In this document: positions 1-6,237 of the stretch, piece by piece
Layout of the letters: each line of letters opens with the position of its first letter
Position numbering within the stretch: the stretch's first letter is position 1
From: Sphingomonadales bacterium
GTDB lineage: Bacteria; Pseudomonadota; Alphaproteobacteria; Sphingomonadales; Sphingomonadaceae
NCBI GenBank assembly: GCA_028870315.1
Contig: JAGWPW010000034.1
Coordinates: 1-35,245 of the forward strand
Length of the DNA stretch: 35,245 nt
Direction: 5' to 3'
Notes under the pieces: model-generated
Seen by the model: the letters and a program-made list of their open reading frames with translations, nothing else
The model's database searches: none
Told to the model about the DNA's origin: nothing
Made by a program: the position numbers and the translations under genes

Positions 1-223
1 CCCAGCTTCTGCCCAGATCGGTCGAGCGAAAGATGGTCGGCCCGAGATGTCCGGTCCTCGCCGCCGCGAGCAGGGTCTGCCTGTCGCGCGGGTCGAGGAC
101 CAGATGATGAATGACGTGCCCGAGAAAATGCGGCCCGTCCGTGCGCCAACTTCGCCGCGCCGCATCGCCGCGATAGATCCATGCACCCTTTCTGGTGCCG
201 ACGAACAAGGCAAGGTCGGACAT
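1..223 (-). CDS. BNR/sialidase-like repeat protein, 5' part only
   Basis: Only the first 74 codons are in the window; the gene runs off the left edge. The start is ATG at 223, with a clear ribosome binding site (GGGGAGG) about seven bases before it. The N-terminus carries FVGTRKGAW, then a stretch ending GPTIFRSTDLGRSW. This is typical of beta-propeller proteins annotated as exo-alpha-sialidase, BNR-repeat or VPS10-like glycosyl hydrolase, where RSTDLGRSW is an Asp-box-like repeat unit (S-x-D-x-G-x-x-W). No signal peptide is visible, so a cytoplasmic location is likely. Real sialidase activity cannot be inferred: in bacteria this family is mostly of unknown function. The family call rests on the motif pattern only. 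Confidence 0.7.
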   Translation of the reverse strand, partial: MSDLALFVGTRKGAWIYRGDAARRSWRTDGPHFLGHVIHHLVLDPRDRQTLLAAARTGHLGPTIFRSTDLGRSW

Positions 224-422
224 GGATGCGCCTCCCCTGGCAGATGCGCGGCAGGGTAGGTTGAATCGGCGCCGCCTTCAACGCTTGAGAATGCGGCGCC
301 ATCGACCCTCATCGCGCCGCTGGCCGACACCCGATGGTCGTTACCGCTCCAGATGGTCGAGAAGCTCGGTCACGATCTCGAAAACTTCCCGATGCCCGAA
401 CCCGGCGGTCCCATGCGCCGAT

Positions 423-439
423 CGGAACCGCGGGTTCCG
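423..439. repeat. 17-bp perfect palindrome
   Basis: The sequence CGGAACC GCG GGTTCCG has seven-base arms around three bases and is exactly symmetrical. It lies about 200 bases upstream of the BNR gene start and about 100 bases downstream of the tRNA-Arg 3' end. Short two-fold symmetric sites of this kind are typical operators, but no adjacent regulator gene is present. It is not an alphaproteobacterial SOS box, because it lacks GTTC-N7-GTTC or GAAC-N7-GAAC. Confidence 0.45.
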
Positions 440-479
440 GTCGTCATTCCGCCAAGACGATCCTCGCCCGAACCGCCGC

Positions 480-495
480 AAAAGGGGAGAACCCC
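480..495 (-). terminator. possible intrinsic terminator after tRNA-Arg
   Basis: Read on the minus strand, GGGG TTCT CCCC is followed at once by TTTT. It lies about 45 bases beyond the 3' end of tRNA-Arg, where a terminator is expected. The four-pair stem and four-T tract make it a weak example. A second short hairpin (GCGGA/TCCGC) lies just before it. Confidence 0.4.
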
Positions 496-540
496 GACGC
501 GGAAACCTCCGCGCCGCAAGTTCTCTCTATTGTTCGGCAG

Positions 541-617
541 TGGTGCGCCCGACAGGATTCGAACCTGTGGCCCCCAGATTAGGAATCTGGTGCTCTATCC
601 TGCTGAGCTACGGGCGC
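541..617 (-). tRNA. tRNA-Arg, anticodon CCU (reads AGG)
   Basis: On the minus strand the 77 bases fold as a standard cloverleaf. The acceptor stem GCGCCCG pairs with CGGGCGC, the anticodon stem CCAGA pairs with TCTGG around loop TTCCTAA, and the T arm is ACAGG TTCGAAT CCTGT. The anticodon is CCU, so it reads the Arg codon AGG. The 3' CCA is encoded. It lies 53 bases after the DUF1178 gene on the same strand with no obvious terminator between them, so it may be co-transcribed with the grxC operon and then processed. Confidence 0.97.
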
Positions 618-670
618 CCCCTTCACCCCTTAGAAGCGCCGGCGGCGGCAGGCAACGATGCTCGTCGCGG

Positions 671-1153
671 TCAGTTCACCTGTCGCGGCGGCGCCATTGG
701 AAACAGGACCGGGGCGATGCCGATCCCCTCGTCCAGAAGGTCGCGCGCCTCGGCAAGGCTGGCCTCGCCGTGGATCGGCGCTTCGCCCTGTTCACCGTAA
801 TGCATCGCGCGCGCGGTCTCGGCGAATTTGTCGCCGACCCACAGCGACCGCTTCAGCGCCTCGGCCTGCATCCGTGCCAGTGCGCGGATCATCGCTGCCG
901 CTTCGGCGGGAACGACGCCGGCCGCGCCCCTGGACTCAGGCGAGGCGGGCTTCGGCGCGGGCTCCTGCGGAGTGTTGCTGTTGTGCTTGCGCGCGAGGCG
1001 CGGCGCCATCGGTGCCTTGCGGATATCGCTCGATCCGCAATGCGGACAGGTGACAAGACCCCGCTCGTGCTGGCGGACGAAATCCCCGGAAGACCCGAAC
1101 CATCCTTCGAAACGATGGCCGAGCGGGTGGCATTCGAGTTCATAGACGATCAT
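671..1153 (-). CDS. DUF1178 family protein, zinc-ribbon-like
   Basis: A protein of 160 residues, starting MIVYELECHPLGHRFEGWF. The N-terminus has Cys8 and then CPHC (about residues 36-39), the short zinc-ribbon-like segment that marks the DUF1178 family. Its usual pattern is an N-terminal GHRFEGWF followed by a CPxCGS motif. The middle is Ala/Pro-rich and variable; the C-terminal half is helical with conserved-looking WVGDKFAETARAMHYGE and EARDLLDEGI segments. Function is unknown; related zinc-ribbon proteins bind metal or nucleic acid, but nothing here proves that. The ATG at 1153 overlaps the nitrilase stop codon (ATGA), so translation is probably coupled. This short start is preferred because it begins right at the conserved family N-terminus. 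Confidence 0.9.
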   Translation of the reverse strand: MIVYELECHPLGHRFEGWFGSSGDFVRQHERGLVTCPHCGSSDIRKAPMAPRLARKHNSNTPQEPAPKPASPESRGAAGVVPAEAAAMIRALARMQAEALKRSLWVGDKFAETARAMHYGEQGEAPIHGEASLAEARDLLDEGIGIAPVLFPMAPPRQVN

Positions 1154-2013
1154 GGCGCCGCCCGTTCCCGGCTGTCCGCGGCGGCCGGCAGGTGCCGGCG
1201 ATTGGCAAGGCTCGGCAGCTGGCGGCGAACCTCGGCGATCCGCGCGTGATCGATCGTCGCAAAGCCCAGCCCCGCGCGTTCGCCGCCGAGATCGAGCCGC
1301 ACCTCGCCCCAGGGATCGACCACCAGCGAATGGCCATAGGTCTCGCGCCCGTCCTCGTGCCGGCCGACCTGCGCGGCGGCGACGACATAGGCGCTCGCCT
1401 CGATCGCGCGCGCGCGTTGCAGCACATGCCAATGCGCCGCGCCGGTCGGCACGGTGAAGGCCGCGGGAATGGCGATGACATCGCAGCGTGCCGCGCCCAG
1501 CGCCTCGAACAGCGCCGGAAACCGCAGATCATAGCAGATCGCCAGACCAAGGCGGCCGAGCGGGGTCATCGCCGTCACCACCGCATCGCCCGCGGCATAG
1601 GCGGCGGATTCGCGCCAGCTTTCGCCGCTGGCCAGATCGACGTCGAACATATGGAGCTTGTCATAGCGAGCGATGATCGCCCCCGAGCCATCGATGACGA
1701 AGCCGCGATTGACCCAGCGCCCGTCGGGCCGCGCCAGCGCAAGCGAGCCGAGCGCCACCCACACGCCAGCCCGCGCCGCCGCCTCGCGCACCACGCCCAG
1801 CACCCGATCGGCCTCCTCGGCGGCGATATGCGGCGCGGCACGCTTGCGCACGCGATCGAGCAGCCCCGACATCTCCGGGGTGAACAACATCACCGCCCCG
1901 TCAGCCGCGGCCGCGCCGATTGCGTCCGCCAGCACCGCGCCGTTGCGCGCGGGATCGATCCCGCTGGTCATCTGGAGCACGGCGATCCGGGCCGCGGCGG
2001 GCGCTTCGGCCAT
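1150..2013 (-). CDS. carbon-nitrogen hydrolase (nitrilase superfamily, Nit1/Nit2-like amidase)
   Basis: A protein of 287 residues. The three catalytic residues of the nitrilase superfamily are visible: Glu47 in FTPEMSG, Lys119 in YDKLHMFD and Cys160 in GLAICYDLRFP. The KLHMFDVD and CYDLRFPALF signatures fit the Nit1/Nit2 branch, whose characterised members hydrolyse deaminated glutathione or omega-amides, rather than true nitrilases. Deaminated-glutathione amidase is a reasonable inference, strengthened by the glutaredoxin gene just upstream. The protein has no signal peptide, so it is cytoplasmic. The start is ATG at 2013, one base after the grxC stop codon. A longer in-frame start would overlap grxC heavily and adds unconserved sequence. 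Confidence 0.9.
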   Translation of the reverse strand: MAEAPAAARIAVLQMTSGIDPARNGAVLADAIGAAAADGAVMLFTPEMSGLLDRVRKRAAPHIAAEEADRVLGVVREAAARAGVWVALGSLALARPDGRWVNRGFVIDGSGAIIARYDKLHMFDVDLASGESWRESAAYAAGDAVVTAMTPLGRLGLAICYDLRFPALFEALGAARCDVIAIPAAFTVPTGAAHWHVLQRARAIEASAYVVAAAQVGRHEDGRETYGHSLVVDPWGEVRLDLGGERAGLGFATIDHARIAEVRRQLPSLANRRHLPAAADSRERAAP

Positions 2014-2014
2014 C

Positions 2015-2275
2015 CTAAAGCCCCAGCAGGGCGTCGAGCTTGCCGGCGCGATCGAGGGCATGAAGCTCGTCGCAGCCGCCGATCGCGGCATCGTCGATGA
2101 AAATCTGCGGCACCGTCACCGCATCGGGGGCGCGTGCCTGCATCCGGTCGCGATCGGCACCGCCGAACGTGACATCGTATTCGGTGAAAGCGACGTGCTT
2201 TTGCTCAAGCAGCGCCTTGGCACGCAGGCAATAGGAGCAGCCCCATTTCGTATAGATTTCAACCCTGGCAACCAT
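2015..2275 (-). CDS. grxC: glutaredoxin 3
   Basis: A small 86-residue dithiol glutaredoxin. The active site is Cys13-Ser-Tyr-Cys16 in KWGCSYCLRAK. The classical motif is CPYC, so this is the CSYC variant, still dithiol. The glutathione-binding loop TVPQIFIDD and the GGCDELHALD segment are both present and in the expected order. The length matches GrxC proteins (80-90 residues). It uses glutathione to reduce protein disulfides and mixed disulfides in the cytoplasm. The start is ATG at 2275, supported by AAAGGA nine bases or so upstream; a longer in-frame start at 2311 adds non-conserved sequence. It is the first gene of the grxC-nitrilase-DUF1178 operon. Confidence 0.93.
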   Translation of the reverse strand: MVARVEIYTKWGCSYCLRAKALLEQKHVAFTEYDVTFGGADRDRMQARAPDAVTVPQIFIDDAAIGGCDELHALDRAGKLDALLGL

Positions 2276-2342
2276 CGCCGTCCTTTCCGCCGCGCCGCAC
2301 CGATGCACCATTTGCGGTTCGCGCCAGTTGGCGAGAGCGCCT

Positions 2343-2372
2343 CTTGAAAAGCGCAGCGGCTATCATATCTCG
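2343..2372 (+). promoter_or_regulatory. candidate RpoH (heat-shock sigma) promoter for the Hsp20 gene
   Basis: CTTG at 2343-2346 is followed after exactly 17 bases by CATATCTCG at 2364-2372. The alphaproteobacterial RpoH consensus is approximately CTTG-N17/18-CYTATNT, so only one core position differs. The site lies about 90 bases before the Hsp20 start codon, a gene usually controlled by RpoH. Start-site mapping would be decisive. Confidence 0.6.
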
Positions 2373-2464
2373 CCTCGCGTGTCATGCGCCGCAAGGGCCT
2401 GACGCAGCCGGAGCGCCATCAGGGCTCCGACTTATCGCAAATTGCTCAGACAGAGGATTTGACC

Positions 2465-2938
2465 ATGACCCGTTTCGATTTCACCCCCTATCGCCGCAGC
2501 ACCGTCGGTTTCGACCGGCTTTTTGACGTGCTGGAGAATGCCGCGCGTGCCAACGCCAGCGACAATTACCCGCCCTTCAACATCGAGCGGCGCGGCGATG
2601 ACGCCTATCGCATCACGCTTGCCGTCGCCGGCTTCAAGGCGAGCGATATCGACATTACCGCGCAGCAGAACCTGCTGGTCGTGCAGGGCCGCAAGCCCGA
2701 TGATACCGCGCAGCCGGGCAGCGAATTTCTCCATGTCGGCATTGCCCAGCGCGGCTTCGAGCGGCGTTTCGAACTCGCCGATTTCGTGCGGGTCGAAAAT
2801 GCCAGCCTCGAGGACGGGCTGCTGCTGATCGATCTGCTGCGCGAGGTTCCCGATGCGATGAAGCCGCGCAAGGTGGCGATCGGCGCGCCCGCGACGCTCA
2901 GCGTCGTCGACGCGGACGCCAGCAGCAAGGCGGCATGA
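2465..2938 (+). CDS. Hsp20 / alpha-crystallin small heat-shock protein (IbpA-like)
   Basis: A 157-residue small heat-shock protein. After a short N-terminus (MTRFDFTPYRRSTVGFDRLFD) the alpha-crystallin domain runs from about residue 36 to 135. It contains YPPFNIERRGDDAYRITLAVAGF and the closing block GLLLIDLLREVPDAMKPRKVAI, both diagnostic of the IbpA/HspA class in alphaproteobacteria. These proteins form oligomers that hold unfolding proteins in a refoldable state without ATP in the cytoplasm. The start at 2465 is chosen because AGAGGA lies at good spacing upstream and the sequence matches the family N-terminus. It is a single-gene unit with a candidate heat-shock promoter and ends before a strong hairpin. 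Confidence 0.92.
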   Translation: MTRFDFTPYRRSTVGFDRLFDVLENAARANASDNYPPFNIERRGDDAYRITLAVAGFKASDIDITAQQNLLVVQGRKPDDTAQPGSEFLHVGIAQRGFERRFELADFVRVENASLEDGLLLIDLLREVPDAMKPRKVAIGAPATLSVVDADASSKAA

Positions 2939-2951
2939 TCGCGGCCTGAAC

Positions 2952-2993
2952 GCTTGCGGTCGGCCGCTTGTCCACAACCGGCCGACCGCAAGC
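2952..2993. terminator. 14-bp perfect hairpin between convergent hsp20 and pyrG
   Basis: GCTTGCGGTCGGCC at 2952-2965 is the exact reverse complement of 2980-2993, with a 14-base loop. It sits just after the Hsp20 stop codon (2938) and before the pyrG stop (3031), so it faces two converging genes. There is no T-tract on either side, so it is not a textbook intrinsic terminator. A bidirectional stop or an mRNA 3'-end stabiliser is the likely role. Confidence 0.55.
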
Positions 2994-3030
2994 ATGACGG
3001 CAGCCAGGGCGCTGCCGGCCGCGCCTTTCC

Positions 3031-4662
3031 TCAGACGAGGCGCGCCTGGCGCAGGGCTGCGGCGATGAACCCGGAAAACAACGGATGCGGGTCGAACGGC
3101 CGGCTTTTCAGCTCGGGATGGAACTGGACGCCAACGAACCAGGGGTGATCGGGACGCTCGACGATTTCGGGGAGCAGGCCATCGGGCGACATGCCCGAGA
3201 ACACGAGACCGCCGGCTTCGAGCACCTCGCGATAATGAAGATTGACCTCATAGCGGTGACGGTGGCGCTCGGTGATCCGCGTGCCGCCATACAGCGCGGC
3301 GGCATGGCTGTTGTGCGCCAGCACCGCCGGATAGGCGCCCAGCCGCATCGTTCCGCCCAGATCGCCGCCCGCGGCGCGGGTCTGGAGCCCCTCCTCGCTC
3401 ATCCAATCGGTGATGATGCCGACCACCGGCTCCTCGGTCGCGCCGAATTCGCTCGAAGAGGCGGCGGCGATGCCGCCGAGGTTTCGCGCGCCCTCGATAC
3501 AGGCCATCTGCATGCCGAGGCAGATGCCGAGGAACGGCACGCCGCGCTCGCGCGCGAAGCGCACGCTGGCGATCTTGCCCTCGGTCCCGCGCTCGCCGAA
3601 GCCGCCGGGAACCAGGATGCCGTGCAGCGGTTCGAGCCGGGCGACGATTTCCTCGTCGTTGGCCTCGAACAACTGGGCATCGATCCAGCGCACGGTGACC
3701 TTGACGCGATGGGCAAGGCCGCCATGGACCAGCGCCTCGTTCAGCGATTTATAGGCGTCGGGCAGGCCGACATATTTGCCGACGACGCCGATCGTCACCT
3801 CGCCCTCGGGGCGCTGGTAGCGATCGACGATATCGGCCCACACCGAAAGGTCGGGCGCCGGCGCATCGAGGCCGAAATGGCGCAGAACCTCGCTGTCGAG
3901 CCCCTCGGCATGATATTGCTGGGGCACCGCATAGATGTTCGCCGCATCGAGCGCGGGGATCACCGCTTCGGCGCGGACATTGCAGAACAGCGCGATCTTG
4001 GCGCGATCGCTTGCCGGAAGTGGCTTTTCACAGCGGCACAGCAGGATGTCGGGCTGCACGCCGAGCGCGGTCAGCTCGCGCACCGAATGCTGGGTGGGCT
4101 TGGTCTTCATCTCGCCCGCGGCGGCGATATAGGGCACCAGCGTGACATGGACCGAGCAGGTCGCCTCGCGGCCCAGTTCGTTCCGCAGCTGGCGGATCGC
4201 CTCGATGAAGGGCAGGCCCTCGATGTCGCCGACCGTGCCACCGATCTCGCAGAGCACGAAATCGACCTCGCCGACATCGGCACGGGCGAAATCCTTGATC
4301 GCGTCGGTGACGTGCGGGATCACCTGGACCGTGGCGCCGAGGTAATCGCCGCGCCGCTCGCGCGCGATGATGCCCTGATAGATGCGGCCCGAGGTGATAT
4401 TGTCCGACTGGCGCGCCGAAACCCCGGTGAAACGCTCATAATGGCCAAGGTCGAGATCGGTCTCGGCGCCATCGTCGGTGACGAAGACCTCGCCGTGCTG
4501 ATAGGGGCTCATCGTCCCCGGATCGACGTTGAGATAGGGGTCGAACTTGCGGATCCGGACCCGGAAGCCGCGCGCCTGGAGAAGCGCGGCGAGCGAGGCC
4601 GCCATCAGCCCCTTGCCGAGCGAGGATACCACGCCGCCGGTGATAAAAATGTACCGCGCCAT
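3031..4662 (-). CDS. pyrG: CTP synthase
   Basis: A full-length 543-residue CTP synthase, which makes CTP from UTP, ATP and glutamine. The N-terminal amidoligase domain (about 1-270) begins with the family signature [15 protein letters not shown] and has the P-loop lysine and the [13 protein letters not shown] block. The C-terminal class I glutamine amidotransferase domain (about 290-543) has the triad Cys381 (GICLGMQ), His515 and Glu517 (QFHPELKS), plus the oxyanion glycines in VPGGFGERG. Nothing is missing. It follows secG by 115 bases; a candidate promoter sits just before the ATG. In many alphaproteobacteria pyrG follows secG in this order. Confidence 0.98.
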   Translation of the reverse strand: MARYIFITGGVVSSLGKGLMAASLAALLQARGFRVRIRKFDPYLNVDPGTMSPYQHGEVFVTDDGAETDLDLGHYERFTGVSARQSDNITSGRIYQGIIARERRGDYLGATVQVIPHVTDAIKDFARADVGEVDFVLCEIGGTVGDIEGLPFIEAIRQLRNELGREATCSVHVTLVPYIAAAGEMKTKPTQHSVRELTALGVQPDILLCRCEKPLPASDRAKIALFCNVRAEAVIPALDAANIYAVPQQYHAEGLDSEVLRHFGLDAPAPDLSVWADIVDRYQRPEGEVTIGVVGKYVGLPDAYKSLNEALVHGGLAHRVKVTVRWIDAQLFEANDEEIVARLEPLHGILVPGGFGERGTEGKIASVRFARERGVPFLGICLGMQMACIEGARNLGGIAAASSSEFGATEEPVVGIITDWMSEEGLQTRAAGGDLGGTMRLGAYPAVLAHNSHAAALYGGTRITERHRHRYEVNLHYREVLEAGGLVFSGMSPDGLLPEIVERPDHPWFVGVQFHPELKSRPFDPHPLFSGFIAAALRQARLV

Positions 4663-4672
4663 GGGAAACGAG

Positions 4673-4701
4673 CCTTAGCTTGCCGGAATTGCTGGACACA
4701 A
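4673..4701 (-). promoter_or_regulatory. candidate pyrG promoter
   Basis: On the minus strand TTGTGT (4701-4696) is followed after 17 bases by CTAAGG (4678-4673). The second element ends only ten bases before the pyrG ATG at 4662, so a transcript from here would have almost no leader. Similar TTG...CTA/TTA pairs lie before other genes in this window. The call rests on spacing and a partial consensus match only. Confidence 0.35.
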
Positions 4702-4777
4702 GCCGCCCCCGCGACGCAGCAGGCGCAATCCACATTTTTCTGCAGGGGTCCACAGCGACCCGCGGCAGGCCTCGCGC

Positions 4778-5158
4778 CTATCGGCCGGGTGTGCCGCCGA
4801 GCGGAGCGCCGGGTGCGGCGGGCGATACAGGCGATGCGCCCGTCACCGGCGCTGCGGGCGCGCTCTGCGCCGCGCCGGCGAGCGGATCGGCAGGCGCGCT
4901 GCGCGCAAGCGAGGTGTCGATCTTCTCGGCACTGCTGGCATGAACCGCCATCGCCGCGAGCACGATCGACAGCGCGACGAACAGGCTGGCCAGCACCGTG
5001 GTCGCGCGGGTGAGGAAATTGGCCGCGCCGCGCGCCGACATCAGCCCGGTAGGGCTGCCGCCCATGCCAAGGCCCCCGCCTTCGGACTTCTGCACGAGGA
5101 CAACGCCCACCAGCGCGGCGGCGATCAGCGCCTGGATGACCGTGAGAAAGATGAACAT
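4778..5158 (-). CDS. secG: preprotein translocase subunit SecG
   Basis: A 126-residue SecG, the small accessory subunit of the SecYEG channel in the inner membrane. Two hydrophobic helices are visible (about residues 3-22 and 50-70). They flank the hallmark cytoplasmic loop VQKSEGGGLGMGGSPTGLM, which contains the Gly-rich SEGGGLG signature. The C-terminal tail of about 50 residues is rich in Ala, Pro and Gly and low in complexity, as is common in alphaproteobacterial SecG. The start is ATG at 5158, with GAGG seven bases upstream; a longer in-frame start at 5224 adds a non-hydrophobic leader and is less likely. It lies between tpiA and pyrG on the same strand. Confidence 0.93.
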   Translation of the reverse strand: MFIFLTVIQALIAAALVGVVLVQKSEGGGLGMGGSPTGLMSARGAANFLTRATTVLASLFVALSIVLAAMAVHASSAEKIDTSLARSAPADPLAGAAQSAPAAPVTGASPVSPAAPGAPLGGTPGR

Positions 5159-5240
5159 GAAACCTCGGGAGGATGGGAGCAGATCGGCTCGCGCGCATCT
5201 AGGCGCTGCGGCGCCTTCGCGCAAGCGCGGCCGGCGCGCG

Positions 5241-5999
5241 TCACGCCGCGATCAGCCCGTTTGCCGCGCCGACGATGGCAAGGAAGCTATCCGCCGAAAG
5301 GCTCGCGCCGCCGACCAGCGCCCCATCGACCTCGTCGGTGGCGAGGAGTTCCGAGGCATTGGCGGGATTGACCGAGCCGCCATAAAGAATGCGAATCGCC
5401 GCCCCGCCTTCGCCATGAAGCGCGACCAGCCTCGCGCGGATCGCGCGATGCATCGCAGTGATCTCGGCGCCCGAAGGCACCCGGCCGGTGCCGATCGCCC
5501 AGATCGGCTCGTAAGCGATAGCGAGCCGGGCGGCCGCGCCTTCGCTGCGCGGCAGCGATCCGTCGAGCTGGGCCGCGACCCTCGCTTCGGCCGCGCCCGC
5601 GTCGCGCTCGGCCCCGGTTTCGCCGACGCACAGGATCACGCCAAGCCCGGCGGCAAGCGCCGCCTCGGCCTTGCGCCGCACCATCGCGTCGTCCTCGCCA
5701 TGGAACTCGCGCCGCTCGGAATGGCCGACGATGCAGAAGCGGGCGCCGGCATCGACGAGCATCGGCGCCGAGACATCGCCGGTGAAGGCGCCGCCGGCGC
5801 TCGCGTGGCAATCCTGTCCGCCGACCACGATTTCGGGCACCTCGTCCGCCATCGCGTGGAGCAGCGTGAAGGGCGGTGCGAGCCCGACGTCGATCCCGGG
5901 AAAGCGCGCCGCCGCGCGGCCGATCGCCCGCGCCTCGGCGAGCATCGCCCGGGTTCCGTTCATTTTCCAATTGCCCACGATATACGGCCGTGCCGTCAT
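5241..5999 (-). CDS. tpiA: triosephosphate isomerase
   Basis: A full-length 252-residue TIM-barrel enzyme interconverting glyceraldehyde-3-phosphate and dihydroxyacetone phosphate. The catalytic residues are all present: Asn10 and Lys12 in VGNWKMNG, His93 in VGHSERR and Glu164 in AYEPIWAIGTG, the family signature with the mobile loop 6. The phosphate-binding LYGGSVNPAN and VGGASL segments close the barrel. The start is ATG at 5999. The gene is the first of the tpiA-secG-pyrG group, and a promoter-like sequence with a perfect TTGACA lies upstream. It diverges from the ppiD-trp operon. Confidence 0.97.
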   Translation of the reverse strand: MTARPYIVGNWKMNGTRAMLAEARAIGRAAARFPGIDVGLAPPFTLLHAMADEVPEIVVGGQDCHASAGGAFTGDVSAPMLVDAGARFCIVGHSERREFHGEDDAMVRRKAEAALAAGLGVILCVGETGAERDAGAAEARVAAQLDGSLPRSEGAAARLAIAYEPIWAIGTGRVPSGAEITAMHRAIRARLVALHGEGGAAIRILYGGSVNPANASELLATDEVDGALVGGASLSADSFLAIVGAANGLIAA

Positions 6000-6055
6000 T
6001 GCTGTTCCCCGTTGCCCGCGGTCCCGGCCGAAATCGGCGGACCGCTCTCGCCCGC

Positions 6056-6084
6056 CGCTAAAGGACGCCTGGCGGGCTTGTCAA
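6056..6084 (-). promoter_or_regulatory. candidate tpiA promoter
   Basis: On the minus strand a perfect TTGACA (6084-6079) is followed after 17 bases by TTAGCG (6061-6056). The -35 match is exact and the -10 is weak, which is normal in alphaproteobacteria. A start about 50 bases upstream of the tpiA ATG would result. Confidence 0.5.
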
Positions 6085-6116
6085 AACCGCGATGAAAGAC
6101 CCGGGCCCGCGGCAAA

Positions 6117-6149
6117 CGAAACCCCGGCAAAACCCCGGTGAAACCGCGG
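6117..6149. repeat. three tandem 11-base repeats in the tpiA/ppiD divergent region
   Basis: Three near-identical 11-base units follow one another: cGAAACCCCGG, cAAAACCCCGG and tGAAACCGCGG. A partial fourth copy (AAAACCGCG) lies about 30 bases to the left, next to the tpiA -35 element. Helically phased short repeats between divergent promoters suggest a protein-binding site, but no regulator can be named. Confidence 0.4.
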
Positions 6150-6172
6150 CGCCGAAGTGATCCGCCTCTGCC

Positions 6173-6201
6173 TTGCAGCGCCGGGGATTGCCGCCTAAAG
6201 C
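6173..6201 (+). promoter_or_regulatory. candidate promoter of the ppiD-trp operon
   Basis: TTGCAG (6173-6178) and TAAAGC (6196-6201) are separated by 17 bases. They lie 36 bases before the first gene of the eight-gene operon, with no other obvious candidate nearby. No trp leader peptide or attenuator-like structure is seen between this site and trpE. Confidence 0.35.
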
Positions 6202-6237
6202 GAGGCGCGATGCCCGATCGGGCCACACGGACGGACC

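Larger units (their letters stand above)
224..540. other. gene-free stretch between BNR gene and tRNA-Arg
   Basis: I see no convincing gene in these 317 bases. The stretch holds a 17-base perfect palindrome at 423-439 and a small terminator-like hairpin at 480-495, listed separately. On the minus strand a frame ending in TAA at 341-343 reads like a protein tail (HREVFEIVTELLDHLER), but it spans fewer than 50 codons, has no good start and cannot be assigned. It could be the remnant of a gene or chance in G+C-rich DNA. The promoter of the BNR gene must lie here, but I could not identify it. Confidence 0.5.

Noticed and set aside
341-487. Short minus-strand frame ending HREVFEIVTELLDHLER
   Set aside because: It looks protein-like, but it has fewer than 50 codons, only a TTG as possible start inside a terminator-like hairpin, and no family I can name.
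3085-5013. A 642-codon plus-strand frame opposite pyrG and secG
   Set aside because: pyrG is unambiguous on the minus strand and the frame crosses the pyrG-secG gap; it shows no recognisable domain.
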